This document shows positions 14,181 to 23,246 of a DNA stretch of 64,000 nucleotides, piece after piece. The number at the start of each line of letters is the position of its first letter. Within the stretch, counting starts at the first letter, position 1. The DNA is from Agarivorans aestuarii. GTDB taxonomy: Bacteria; Pseudomonadota; Gammaproteobacteria; Enterobacterales; Celerinatantimonadaceae. The stretch is taken from the NCBI RefSeq assembly GCF_019670125.1, contig NZ_AP023033.1:1787001-1851000 (forward strand), read 5' to 3'. Made by a program: the position numbers and the translations under genes. The notes under the pieces are model-generated. The model was not told the origin of the DNA. It worked only from the letters and a program-made list of their open reading frames with translations, and made no database searches.

Positions 14181-15860
14181 TTAGACCAAATATTGTTTGC
14201 TACTGGCAAAGGCAACAAAGCTGTCGCTCATGCTGAGTTCTAAATCGTGATGATCCCAGCTGTTTAACAATGCGTGGTAGCCTTCTTTTCCTGCCAAGGT
14301 GTAGGCAGAAGAAACGCCGCGATAAACCCGCTGGGGCTGCAACGCTTGCCAGCCTTCCTCTTCTTCAAGTTGTATTTGGCTAACGCGCTGCCCAAGAGGT
14401 TTGTGGGCTTGGTAGCTATAACGCAGTTTGTAAAAGTAGGGAAAGCTGCCATCTCCAGTACCCATTAAACCATTGTTAGTGGCATTGTTAATGGCACCTT
14501 CAATGGCCATGGCTAAATCTTCGCCCTTAATTAAATAACTCATTAAGGTTATTTCGAAGGGCAGTAAGCGTCCACAAATATCAGCCTTACTCAACGGGCC
14601 TGCTTTTAGCGATACGCGAACGCCGCCAGCATTGTGCATGGCAAAGTCGGTTGGATGCTTGGCAGCAGAGGCTTGGTAAAATCCTTGGCAAATCAGCGGC
14701 GCAATTTCACTGCCATTGGGTAGATCTTTATTAGGCATTCTACTATGGCGTAAAGGCTGGGTGAGCTTGGTCACTATTTGGCTTTTCATTTGTTCAACCG
14801 CTAGACGATATTGCTGATTGATGATCTTACTGATTTGCTGATCATCAGAGCACTTTAATAGCCCCGGTGCAGCAGCCAAGTAGTCGCTAATGAGACGGCG
14901 AGTTTCATTGCAAACTATCTGCCCGTTTTGTCTGGCTTGCCAGTTATCATCGATAAGAAACTGGGTCCCGCCTTCAAGCTCAATAACCTTGCCATTCTTA
15001 TCAAAGTGTAAGCAGCTTAAACCTATGGATTCTGCATGTTTACCAGCTTGTAGTAACAAGCAGCCATTCTGCCATTGTCCGTTATTGCCGGTACTTGCTA
15101 GCCCCAAATGGCCAAACTCACCGGTTAATGTGTGTGAGTGGCCACCAACAATCACACTTATGCCAGTTACGGCTTTGGCTAAAGCAATGTCGCCGTCATA
15201 GCCCAAATGGCTAAGTATGACGATGTGATTTATACCCTGTTGCTTTAAGTGCTTAACCGTGGCTTGGGTGGTTTCGATGGCGTTCAAAAAATGGCAGTCG
15301 GCATCGGGGCAACCAATGTTGTGCATCTGGTCGTGGGTGATGCCTACTATGGCTAATTGCTGGTCGCCTAAGGGCTTAAGCAGATAGTTAGCAATAGCCA
15401 GCTCGTTGTTGTAGTAATACAGATTGTTATGGGGCGCTAAAGGTAAATGCTTTTGCTGATCTTCTTGGCTTAAATCCATGTTGCCGGCAAGACAGGGGAA
15501 GTTAACCTGATCAACAAATTTAGACACCGGAGCATTGCCAAGATCAAACTCATGATTGCCGATGGTCATAGCATCAACCGACATTAAATTGAGTAAGTGG
15601 GCGTTAGCTTCACCTTTAAATTGGCTGAAATACAAGCTGCCTTGAAAGCTATCGCCAGCGTGCAAAAATAAGCTTGCGCTGTTGTTTTCTTTTGCTAGCG
15701 CTTTGTGTTGCTGTACCGCAGTAGCTAATCGTGCATACCCGCCGCAGTATGCGTCTACTTGGTAAACCTCTTGGTTTATTGTCACTTCAAAATGAACCAA
15801 AGTAGGCTCAAAATGAGAGTGGGTATCGTTGATGTGAGCAAGGTACAGCGAATAAGTCAT
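14181..15860 (-). CDS. 5'-nucleotidase / UshA-like metallophosphatase without signal peptide
   Basis: A 559-aa two-domain protein. The N-terminal calcineurin-like phosphoesterase has its metal ligands in INDTHSHFEP (residues 10-19), HAGDSFQGS, TIGNHEFDLG, SHLGYDGD and GGHSHT. The C-terminal 5'-nucleotidase substrate domain follows (MHNAGGVRVSLKAGPL; LPFEITLMSYLIKGEDLA). It removes phosphate from nucleotides to give nucleosides, which suits the adjoining purine ABC importer genes. UshA-type enzymes are normally periplasmic, yet this one begins MTYSLYLAHINDTH with no signal peptide, so it is either cytoplasmic or mis-started; I see no upstream extension with a leader. It starts 85 bp downstream of the permease gene. 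Confidence 0.88.
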   Translation of the reverse strand: MTYSLYLAHINDTHSHFEPTLVHFEVTINQEVYQVDAYCGGYARLATAVQQHKALAKENNSASLFLHAGDSFQGSLYFSQFKGEANAHLLNLMSVDAMTIGNHEFDLGNAPVSKFVDQVNFPCLAGNMDLSQEDQQKHLPLAPHNNLYYYNNELAIANYLLKPLGDQQLAIVGITHDQMHNIGCPDADCHFLNAIETTQATVKHLKQQGINHIVILSHLGYDGDIALAKAVTGISVIVGGHSHTLTGEFGHLGLASTGNNGQWQNGCLLLQAGKHAESIGLSCLHFDKNGKVIELEGGTQFLIDDNWQARQNGQIVCNETRRLISDYLAAAPGLLKCSDDQQISKIINQQYRLAVEQMKSQIVTKLTQPLRHSRMPNKDLPNGSEIAPLICQGFYQASAAKHPTDFAMHNAGGVRVSLKAGPLSKADICGRLLPFEITLMSYLIKGEDLAMAIEGAINNATNNGLMGTGDGSFPYFYKLRYSYQAHKPLGQRVSQIQLEEEEGWQALQPQRVYRGVSSAYTLAGKEGYHALLNSWDHHDLELSMSDSFVAFASSKQYLV

Positions 15861-15944
15861 GACTACTCCAAACTAGCGGGCAAGCATAATACGTTAGTTT
15901 GCTGGCTAGCTTGAAGTATTTGCTTCAATAATTTGGCCTGCTTA

Positions 15945-16874
15945 TTAATGACGGCGAGCGTCAAAGGGTTTCGCTAGGCTCATTGGGGCCGCTAATTTCT
16001 GGCGAATTGGGTTGGCACTAATCATAACCATTACCACAATAGTTGCCACGTAAGGCATCATCGCAAGCAAGTTAGGCGATATGGTAAAGCCTATGCCTTG
16101 CATCACTAAGTGCAAAATAGAGGCTGCTCCAAATAGGTAAGCGCCTACCATTAAATAACCTACACGCCATGAGGCAAACACCACTAACGATAGCGCAATC
16201 CAGCCGCGCCCGGCAGTCATGTTTTCCATCCACATTGGGGTATAAGAAAGCGACATATAAGCGCCAGCTAAACCGGCCATTGCGCCGCCAAAAAGCACCG
16301 CAATATAACGAACTTTTATTACCTTAATGCCAAGAGCATTAGCCGAATACGGGTTCTCGCCTACGGCGCGCAAGGTTAAACCTGCGCGGGTTTTATTCAC
16401 AACCCACCAAGTAACAGCCACTAATACAAAGCTGCCATATACCAAAATGTCATGCTGAAATAGCAAGGCACCAAGCATTGGAATATCACTTAATAAAGGA
16501 ATTGAAATTGCCTTAAAACCGTTAATGGTAGAGCCAACCAAACTGGCCCCTAAGAAGGCACTTAAACCGGTGCCAAAAATGGTTAGTGCTAAGCCAGTTG
16601 CCACTTGGTTAGTATTAAGGTTTAGCGAGAGTAGCCCAAATATGCCTGCCATTAACATACCTGCAATCACCGCTAGCAATAAACCTAAGGCTAAGTTGCC
16701 AGTAAAGTAGGCACCGGCAAAGCCTGCCATAGCGCCCATTAACATCATGCCTTCTTGGCCTAAGTTAAGTACGCCTGATTTTTCACATATTAGCTCGCCT
16801 AGCGCTACTAATAGCAAGGGTGTTCCGGTTTTAATTGCTGCTACCAATATTTGTTGCAGTAGTTCCATGTCCAT
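15945..16874 (-). CDS. BMP-type ABC importer permease 2 (nucleoside/purine)
   Basis: A 309-aa inner-membrane permease of the BPD_transp_2 (LivH/M-like) family, with 8-9 hydrophobic segments. Diagnostic text for the BMP/nucleoside group is GELICEKSGVLNLGQEGMM near residue 27 and TRAGLTLRAVGENPYSANALG near residue 167 (the EAA-like coupling loop). It pairs with the permease encoded upstream; the two reading frames share one base (TAATG), implying translational coupling. Confidence 0.9.
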   Translation of the reverse strand: MDMELLQQILVAAIKTGTPLLLVALGELICEKSGVLNLGQEGMMLMGAMAGFAGAYFTGNLALGLLLAVIAGMLMAGIFGLLSLNLNTNQVATGLALTIFGTGLSAFLGASLVGSTINGFKAISIPLLSDIPMLGALLFQHDILVYGSFVLVAVTWWVVNKTRAGLTLRAVGENPYSANALGIKVIKVRYIAVLFGGAMAGLAGAYMSLSYTPMWMENMTAGRGWIALSLVVFASWRVGYLMVGAYLFGAASILHLVMQGIGFTISPNLLAMMPYVATIVVMVMISANPIRQKLAAPMSLAKPFDARRH

Positions 16875-17980
16875 TATGCAGCTCCTTGCTTAGCACTAGA
16901 TGAAGAGGGTTGCGCTACGCCCGCGCTGGGCTGCCAGACTATTTTGTAATGAATGAGAAAGTCACAAGCGAGTAAGAAAAACAGCAGTACACCCTGGAAT
17001 AAACCAGTGATGGCAGTGGGCATACCTAGTTCTATTTGGGCTAAATCGCTGCCCATGTATAAAGTACCCATGAAGAATGCGGCGAAAATAATGCCAAAGG
17101 GATTTAGCCTGCCAAGGTAGGCCACAATAATGGCGGCGTAACCATAGCCCGGAGACACTTGTGGGATGAGCTGACCAATTGGGCCAGTTACTTCTGCAAC
17201 GCCAGCAAAACCTGCCAGTGCGCCTGCGCTTAGCATTACGCTCCACACAATAAACTTGCTGCTGTAACCTGCGTAACGCGCAGCGGGTTGGTCGGAGCCA
17301 AATACTCGCAGCTGAAACCCAGGTAAGGTGCGATACAAAATGATCCCTGAGCCAATAGCAAATACCACCGCCAAGAGAATACTAATGGAAGCGCGACCAT
17401 CCTCCATTATGGTCGGCAGCAATACACTGTCGGCAAAAATGGCTGACTCTGGGAAACCAAATCCGTCTGGGTCAATTAAAGGACCATGCACGCCCCACAG
17501 CAGCAAATACAAGCCAATGTAGTTGAGCATGATAGTGGTAAGAATAAGGTTGGTATGAAATAGCTGATGCAGCAGAGTAGGGATGGCCGCCCAAAGCATG
17601 CCAGCTAATGCCCCTGCTGCGAGGGTGACAAATAACCACAGATAGCCACTTTGCTCATTGGCTTGCAGTGCAAAATAGCTGCCCACTAATGCGCCAACCA
17701 GCAATTGGCCTTCTGCACCAATATTCCAAATATTGGCTTTGTAGCACAAGGCTAAACCCGTAGCACAAAGCAGTAACGGAGTGGTTTTTACCATTAACTC
17801 GCCTAGGTTGTAGCTATCACTAAGCGGGTCGATGATAAACACTTTAAAGGCGGTGGCTGGGTTTATATCTAGAGCCCAAAACATCACACTAGACACCAAC
17901 ATTGTGAGAACAATAGCGATGAGTGGCGAGAGCCAAGACATTAACTTTGATGACTCTAAACGGGCTTGAGTTTTAAGCAT
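16874..17980 (-). CDS. BMP-type ABC importer permease 1 (nucleoside/purine)
   Basis: A 368-aa inner-membrane permease, partner of the downstream one. Key stretches are ALCYKANIWNIGAEGQLLVGA (the family's GAEGQ motif) and LRVFGSDQPAARYAGYSS (coupling loop). I place the start at ATG 17980, which has GGAGG at good spacing and begins LKTQARLESSKLMSWLSPL before the first membrane helix. A longer frame runs to 18106 but has no hydrophobic logic and lies inside the ATPase gene. With this start it overlaps the ATPase gene by 8 bp. Confidence 0.88.
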   Translation of the reverse strand: MLKTQARLESSKLMSWLSPLIAIVLTMLVSSVMFWALDINPATAFKVFIIDPLSDSYNLGELMVKTTPLLLCATGLALCYKANIWNIGAEGQLLVGALVGSYFALQANEQSGYLWLFVTLAAGALAGMLWAAIPTLLHQLFHTNLILTTIMLNYIGLYLLLWGVHGPLIDPDGFGFPESAIFADSVLLPTIMEDGRASISILLAVVFAIGSGIILYRTLPGFQLRVFGSDQPAARYAGYSSKFIVWSVMLSAGALAGFAGVAEVTGPIGQLIPQVSPGYGYAAIIVAYLGRLNPFGIIFAAFFMGTLYMGSDLAQIELGMPTAITGLFQGVLLFFLLACDFLIHYKIVWQPSAGVAQPSSSSAKQGAA

Positions 17981-19538
17981 ACGCTTGGCCTCCTTGCTCG
18001 CTTTCATTGTGGACAAATCCACCTGCAATCCATTTGCCAATTTCTTCGATATTGGTTTGCTCGGTATGTACCGCCGCAGAAAGTTGCCCCTCATATAAGG
18101 CGGCAATGCGATCGGAGATCATAAACAGCTCATCGATATCCTCTGACACCACCAAAATAGCAGCACCTTTATCGCGAAGCTCAATCAGTTGGCGATGAAT
18201 TGCGCTGGCTGCGCCAATGTCTACGCCCCAGGTGGGGTGAGCACAAATCAAAATTTCTGGATTTTGGTCTACTTCTCTACCAATAATAAACTTTTGTAGA
18301 TTGCCGCCCGATAAGCTCTTAGCTTGGGCGTGGGCGTTATGACACTTAACGTCATTTCGATGAATAATGGTTTTGGCGAGCTCCACCACTTTGTGCGGTA
18401 AAATTAGCCCTTTGCTTACCAAACCTTTGCGCGCGCTGGTAAGCAAGGTATTGTCGGCCAAACTCATCTCTGGCACTGCGCCTTGGCCTAGGCGGTCGGT
18501 GGGTACATAACTCATACCTAGCAAGCGGCGCTCGCCAGCATGTAATTTACCCACTTTGCGTTTACCAATTAAAATGCTGTCGGCGGCAGCTCTAGTATCT
18601 TCGCCGCTAAGCGCTTCGAGTAAATCTTCTTGGCCATTACCAGCAACCCCGGCAATGCCCAAAATTTCACCGCGATGTAGACTTAAGTTCACCTTGTTTA
18701 GGCCTGTACCGAAGGGATTGGTGGGTGGCACGCTTAAATTACTCACTACCATTAACTCGTCTGAGCCAATGCGTTTTTGGTAGCGTTCCGATAGTTGGGT
18801 GTCGCTACCTACCATCATGCCAGCGATAGACTCTGGCGTTTCTTGTGAAGGAATACATTCTCCACTCACTTTACCGCCACGTAATATAACTGCGCGATCA
18901 CACAGCTCGGTGACTTCTTTTAGTTTGTGGCTAATAAATAAAATACTGCAGCCCTGGCTTGCTAAGGTGCGTAATACTTTAAACAAACCGGCCACTTCCT
19001 GAGGAGTGAGTACCGAGGTGGGCTCATCTAAAATCAGTAGTTTTACGTCTTGTATTAAGCAGCGCAAAATCTCTAACCGTTGGCGTTCACCAATGCTTAG
19101 GTTATGTACGTAACGGTCGGGTTCAACCTTTAGCTCGTAGGCATTGCTTAGCTCAACGATCTTTGCTCGTAGCGCTGCGGCATCTTTAACTACACCAGCA
19201 TCTAAGCTTAACGCTATGTTCTCTTGCACGGTGAGAGTTTCAAATACCGAGAAATGCTGAAATACCATGCCAATGCCCATGGCTCTGGCCATGTTAGGCG
19301 AGCGTATTAATTGCTCTTTCCCTTTCCATAATAGGCCGCCTTCATCGGGCTGAATAACTCCGTAGATCATTTTGACCAGGGTTGATTTCCCTGCGCCATT
19401 TTCACCTAGTAGCGCTAAGATTTCTCCTTCGGCTAAGTCTAGGCTTACTTTGTCGTTGGCAATTACGCCGGGGTAACGTTTTGTCACCCGCCACAACGAC
19501 AACAAGCTTTGCTCTGGTTTCATTTTGCGTCCATTCAT
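17973..19538 (-). CDS. BMP-type ABC importer ATPase with two nucleotide-binding domains
   Basis: A 521-aa sugar/nucleoside-type ATPase with tandem ABC domains. Domain 1 has Walker A GENGAGKST (about residues 45-53), signature LSIGERQRLEI and Walker B LLILDEPTSVLTP. Domain 2 has the degenerate Walker A GVAGNGQEDLL, signature SLSGGNLQKFIIGRE and ICAHPTWGVDIGA in place of Walker B, as usual for RbsA/NupO-type proteins. It powers uptake of the ligand bound by the BMP protein encoded at 674-1753. First gene of the operon running to 15945, possibly on to 13647. Confidence 0.92.
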   Translation of the reverse strand: MNGRKMKPEQSLLSLWRVTKRYPGVIANDKVSLDLAEGEILALLGENGAGKSTLVKMIYGVIQPDEGGLLWKGKEQLIRSPNMARAMGIGMVFQHFSVFETLTVQENIALSLDAGVVKDAAALRAKIVELSNAYELKVEPDRYVHNLSIGERQRLEILRCLIQDVKLLILDEPTSVLTPQEVAGLFKVLRTLASQGCSILFISHKLKEVTELCDRAVILRGGKVSGECIPSQETPESIAGMMVGSDTQLSERYQKRIGSDELMVVSNLSVPPTNPFGTGLNKVNLSLHRGEILGIAGVAGNGQEDLLEALSGEDTRAAADSILIGKRKVGKLHAGERRLLGMSYVPTDRLGQGAVPEMSLADNTLLTSARKGLVSKGLILPHKVVELAKTIIHRNDVKCHNAHAQAKSLSGGNLQKFIIGREVDQNPEILICAHPTWGVDIGAASAIHRQLIELRDKGAAILVVSEDIDELFMISDRIAALYEGQLSAAVHTEQTNIEEIGKWIAGGFVHNESEQGGQAYA

Positions 19539-19579
19539 TTTTGCATTCTATCCGCTTGGCTGGTCTTATTGCATAAATC

Positions 19580-19593
19580 TGACCAACTGTTCA
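19580..19593 (-). promoter_or_regulatory. Candidate operator of the RutR-like TetR regulator (site 3)
   Basis: TGACCAACTGTTCA differs at one base from TGACCANNTGGTCA and sits 42-55 bp upstream of the ATPase start, the same distance as site 2 from the permease start. The rest of the 262-bp divergent region (19539-19800) is AT-rich and shows no gene. Confidence 0.65.
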
Positions 19594-19800
19594 AGTTCAG
19601 TGCTGTAGCTAATAAGTTGCAATTGTTGGTTTTTTGTTGTGCTTTGATGGTGCGAAGTATGGCAAGTTTTGGCGCGTTATGGTGCGTTTATCGCTATTTT
19701 TAGTAAAGCAAACTTAGTGCTAGTGATTTATAAATTAATCATTAATAATACTTTGGTATAAAGTTTCGGCATTAAAGTTCAACAGGGAGAGTGGGTTAGC

Positions 19801-20430
19801 ATGGCTAAAGCTACGGCAGGTCAAAGTGGCGCAATTAGAAAAAAGAATGAACGGCTTATTCTTAAAGCGGCAACCAATGAATTTGTGAAACACGGTTACC
19901 AAGGCACCTCCTTACAAGCCATTGCCGACAGAGCCGAGTTACCCAAGGCTAACATCCTGTATTACTTCAAATCCAAACAAGGGCTATACAAAATCTTGCT
20001 CGAAGATATTGTAGATATGTGGAACGATGCCTTTGAAAACACCACCGCTAACGATGACCCCGAGCAAGCAATTAGTGCTTATATTCGCTCTAAAATGCGT
20101 TACAGCCGTAGCCATCCTAAAAGTTCTCGGATCTTTGCTATGGAAATTATCCAAGGTGCTCCTAACCTAAAGGGCAACTTGCAATTTCCTGTTGTAGATT
20201 GGACTAAAAACAAGTGTAGCTTGATTCAAGCTTGGGTAGACCAAGGAAAAATTGCAGCTATAGAACCTTTATACCTGTTGTTTTTGATTTGGGGGGCTAC
20301 TCAATTTTACGCCGACTTTGATACCGAAATTAGAATGATTAACGGTAAAACCTTAAATGCAGAAGAGTTTGCCAAAGCCGAACAAAACGTGATTGATATA
20401 GTTATTCGCGGGATTGGCTTAAAAAGCTAA
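19801..20430 (+). CDS. TetR-family regulator, RutR-like
   Basis: A 209-aa repressor with an N-terminal TetR helix-turn-helix (residues 15-62: ERLILKAATNEFVKHGYQG, then TSLQAIADRAELPKANILYYF). The C-terminal domain (RYSRSHPKSSRIFAMEIIQGAPNL, WVDQGKIAAIEPLYLLFLIWGATQFYADF) is that of the RutR/YcdC group, which bind uracil, thymine or related bases. It sits divergent from the ABC operon and upstream of the deaminase and allantoinase genes. The three candidate operators in this window match the RutR-type palindrome, so I infer that it controls purine uptake and breakdown with a purine-related effector. RBS AGGGAGAG precedes the ATG. Confidence 0.88.
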   Translation: MAKATAGQSGAIRKKNERLILKAATNEFVKHGYQGTSLQAIADRAELPKANILYYFKSKQGLYKILLEDIVDMWNDAFENTTANDDPEQAISAYIRSKMRYSRSHPKSSRIFAMEIIQGAPNLKGNLQFPVVDWTKNKCSLIQAWVDQGKIAAIEPLYLLFLIWGATQFYADFDTEIRMINGKTLNAEEFAKAEQNVIDIVIRGIGLKS

Positions 20431-20440
20431 AGCAAAAAGC

Positions 20441-20454
20441 TGAGTGCTTGGTCA
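20441..20454 (+). promoter_or_regulatory. Weak operator-like half-site before the deaminase gene
   Basis: TGAGTGCTTGGTCA has one intact half (TTGGTCA) of the regulator palindrome and a poor other half. It lies 50 bp before the deaminase start, after the regulator's stop. It could be a weaker site or chance. Confidence 0.3.
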
Positions 20455-20504
20455 GATTTTTGCTTATGCTTTAGCTACTATGCTAACAGGACAAGCTTTA
20501 AGTA

Positions 20505-21902
20505 ATGTCGCCACTCTCTAATCAAGCTCTACAATCAAGCCAAACTCTTTGGATTAAAAATCCTTTAACCGTATTTAGCGGAGCTATCAGCGGCCCCGAT
20601 GCCGAGCGTGATTTACGCGGTGGCATTGTGATTCAAGGAAGCCAAATTATTGAATGTATTGCAGCAGGGCAGCAGCCGGTTACGGCAGTAGACCAACAGC
20701 TCGACGCCAGTGATATGGTGTTGCTGCCTGGCTTAATTAATACCCATCACCACTTTTATCAAACCCTTACGCGCTGCTTGCCGGCTGCAATTAATCAGCC
20801 GTTATTTCCTTGGTTACAAACGCTTTACCCAGTATGGGCTGGCCTTACTGCTAAGCACATCGAGGTTGCTACAGAGATTGCTTGTTGGGAGCTAATGTTG
20901 AGCGGCGCGACAACGGTGGCCGATCATCACTATGTATTTAATCATGCCTTAAGCGAGGCGATAGATATTCAAGCCGAGGTAGTAGGGCGCTTGGGAGTGC
21001 GGGCAACCTTAACCCGCGGCAGTATGAGTTTGTCACAAAAAGACGGCGGCTTGCCGCCGGACTCAGTAGTGCAAACCGAGCAGCAAATTCTTGATGATAG
21101 CCTGCGTTTAATTAAGCGCTATCACAGTGCTGAAGAAGGCAGCATGCTTAACTTAGCGCTTGCGCCATGCTCACCTTTTTCGGTGACTGAATCGCTAATG
21201 TGCGACACCGCTACTTTAGCCAAAGAGCAAGGTGTACGACTGCATACTCACCTTGGTGAAACCATTGATGAAAACGACTTTTGTTTGAGAACGCTAGGCA
21301 TGCGACCGGTAGATTATTTGGAGCATTGCGGGTGGCTAGGGCCACAAACGTGGTTAGCCCATGGCATTCATTTCGATCAAACTGAAATTCAACGTTTAGG
21401 TGCCGAACAAGTTGGAATAGCACATTGCCCAACCTCTAACATGGTATTGGCATCGGGCATTTGCCCTACCTTAGACTTAGCCAAAGCCGGTTGTAAGCTA
21501 GGCATGGCGGTAGATGGCTCAGCTTCTAACGACAGCTCTAACATGATTCAAGAGTTACGCCATTCATTAATGCAGCAGCGCTTGCGTTATCGCGCCGACC
21601 AAATCACTCACCACCAAGTGCTTAATTGGGCAACCCAAGGTAGTGCCGCGGTATTGGGGCGCGATGATATTGGCGTTTTAGCGCCAGGTAAGCAGGCAGA
21701 CATTGGTTTGTATAAGCTTGATGGCCTTAATTTTTCGGGTGCTCACGACCCATTAGCCGCACTAATTTTATGTGGTGCAAGCCAAGTGAGCAAACTGATG
21801 GTAGCGGGTAAATGGATTATTGAAGACGCCGATGAAACCCGCGCCCAGCTAGAACAACTTAAATTGCAGCATCACCAATTAGCCATTCAATTGGTGAACT
21901 AA
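20505..21902 (+). CDS. 8-oxoguanine deaminase (amidohydrolase family)
   Basis: A 465-aa zinc amidohydrolase, cytoplasmic. Metal ligands are visible in LINTHHHFYQTLTR (the HxH pair near residue 83, followed by the FYQTL phrase typical of 8-oxoguanine deaminases), HTHLGETIDE, HGIHFD and VDGSASNDSSN (the final Asp). It turns 8-oxoguanine into urate. Databases often mislabel such proteins as hydroxyatrazine or guanine deaminases. It lies 74 bp after the TetR gene and 8 bp ahead of puuE, so it feeds a urate/allantoin pathway; xanthine dehydrogenase and urate oxidase genes are not in this window. The annotated ATG 20505 has AGGA upstream. Confidence 0.87.
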   Translation: MSPLSNQALQSSQTLWIKNPLTVFSGAISGPDAERDLRGGIVIQGSQIIECIAAGQQPVTAVDQQLDASDMVLLPGLINTHHHFYQTLTRCLPAAINQPLFPWLQTLYPVWAGLTAKHIEVATEIACWELMLSGATTVADHHYVFNHALSEAIDIQAEVVGRLGVRATLTRGSMSLSQKDGGLPPDSVVQTEQQILDDSLRLIKRYHSAEEGSMLNLALAPCSPFSVTESLMCDTATLAKEQGVRLHTHLGETIDENDFCLRTLGMRPVDYLEHCGWLGPQTWLAHGIHFDQTEIQRLGAEQVGIAHCPTSNMVLASGICPTLDLAKAGCKLGMAVDGSASNDSSNMIQELRHSLMQQRLRYRADQITHHQVLNWATQGSAAVLGRDDIGVLAPGKQADIGLYKLDGLNFSGAHDPLAALILCGASQVSKLMVAGKWIIEDADETRAQLEQLKLQHHQLAIQLVN

Positions 21903-21910
21903 GGATAACT

Positions 21911-22813
21911 ATGAGCAACAATAACTACCCTCGAGATCTAGTCGGCTACGGCCAAAACCCGCCTAAAGCCAACTGGCCAAACAAAGCCAAAGTTGCCCTG
22001 CAATTTGTGGTTAATTATGAAGAGGGGGGCGAAAACTGTGTATTACATGGTGATAGTCATTCCGAGAAGTTTTTATCGGAGATAGTTGGGGCAGAGGCGT
22101 ACCCCGATCGCCATATGAGTATGGAATCCATATATGAGTATGGTAGCCGAGCGGGTTTTTGGCGCTTGCATCGTTTGTTTGTGAGCCAAGGGATTCCAGT
22201 AACCGTGTTTGCCGTTGCGATGGCTCTGCAGCGCAACCCGGAAGCGGTAAAAGCTATGTTAGATGCTAACTGGGAAATTGCCAGCCATGGTTTAAGGTGG
22301 ATTCACTATCAAGATTTTAGCGAGCAGCAAGAGCGTGAACATATAGAGCAAGCCATAGAGATTCATCAACAAACTACTGGCACCAAACCTAAAGGCTGGT
22401 ATACCGGCCGCACCAGCCCGCATACGTTAAAGTTAATTGCCGAGCGTGACGATATTCTCTATTGCGCTGATAGCTACGCCGATGATTTACCTTATTGGGA
22501 TAACAACTACAGCAAACCCTTGTTAATGGTGCCCTATACCCTAGACACCAACGACATGCGCTTTGCTACCCCACAGGGCTTTAACAGCGGCGAGCAATTT
22601 TACCAATATTTAAAAGATTCTTTTGATGTGCTGTATTTTGAAGGAGAAACCACACCCAAAATGCTTAGCATTGGTTTGCACTGCCGCATAATAGGCCGCC
22701 CCGCAAGGTTTGCAGCCCTGCAGCGTTTTATTCAATATACCCAGCAATTTGAAGATGTGTGGTATGCCACCAGAGAGGAAATTGCAGAGCATTGGGTGAA
22801 GGAACAGGGCTGA
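21911..22813 (+). CDS. puuE: Allantoinase PuuE (polysaccharide-deacetylase type)
   Basis: A 300-aa cytoplasmic enzyme of the cofactor-independent allantoinase type. Characteristic phrases are YPRDLVGYGQNPPKANWPN at the start, FVVNYEEGGENCVLHGD, SMESIYEYGSRAGFWRLHRLF, EIASHGLRWIHYQDF and GWYTGRTSPHT. It opens the hydantoin ring of allantoin to give allantoate. It starts 8 bp after the deaminase stop, and AAGGA overlaps the end of that gene, so the pair forms one operon. Confidence 0.92.
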   Translation: MSNNNYPRDLVGYGQNPPKANWPNKAKVALQFVVNYEEGGENCVLHGDSHSEKFLSEIVGAEAYPDRHMSMESIYEYGSRAGFWRLHRLFVSQGIPVTVFAVAMALQRNPEAVKAMLDANWEIASHGLRWIHYQDFSEQQEREHIEQAIEIHQQTTGTKPKGWYTGRTSPHTLKLIAERDDILYCADSYADDLPYWDNNYSKPLLMVPYTLDTNDMRFATPQGFNSGEQFYQYLKDSFDVLYFEGETTPKMLSIGLHCRIIGRPARFAALQRFIQYTQQFEDVWYATREEIAEHWVKEQG

Positions 22814-22924
22814 TAGTGAAGGTAAAGCTGATAACTGCTAGAAATAGTTATTAGCTTATTTTAACTAGATTAATGATTATGTTTGTAGCTTGTATACCGA
22901 GAAACGCTGATCGATTGAGTTTTC

Positions 22925-23225
22925 TTATTCGCTGTCTGCAACTATTTGAATAAACGCCGCTTTAAGCTCACTTTCAAAAAACTCTAAAGTCACCTTGCGG
23001 GCTACTTTCTCTAACTCATATACGGTTCTATTACCTACTTCTGAATTTCATCATGAACTTCATCAGTTAGTTCGATAAAGGATTCATAGGGTTTAACTGG
23101 ACAAATAAGAATGTGCCCAAAGTTGATAGGGTCATGGTCAGCGAATGCTATTACGTTTTCAGATTCATGAATAATCACAGCCTCAACCTCACGGCGCACA
23201 ATTCGTTCAACTAATGTCAACTGAG
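22925..23225 (-). pseudogene. Decayed HIT-family gene fragment and short remnant
   Basis: On the minus strand, residues LVERIVRREVEAVIIHESE then NVIAFADHDPINFGHILICP are clearly the front half of a HIT (histidine triad) hydrolase. The expected N-terminal start is missing, and the frame stops at 23035 before the His triad. A second frame after it (ELEKVARKVTLEFFESE to a stop at 22925) has no start codon and no recognised family. The open frame running into it from the left end (to 23319) is not HIT sequence, so this is a chimera of fragments. It is not expected to make a working enzyme. Confidence 0.6.
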
Positions 23226-23246
23226 TTCCCTGATCTTTAGGCCTTG

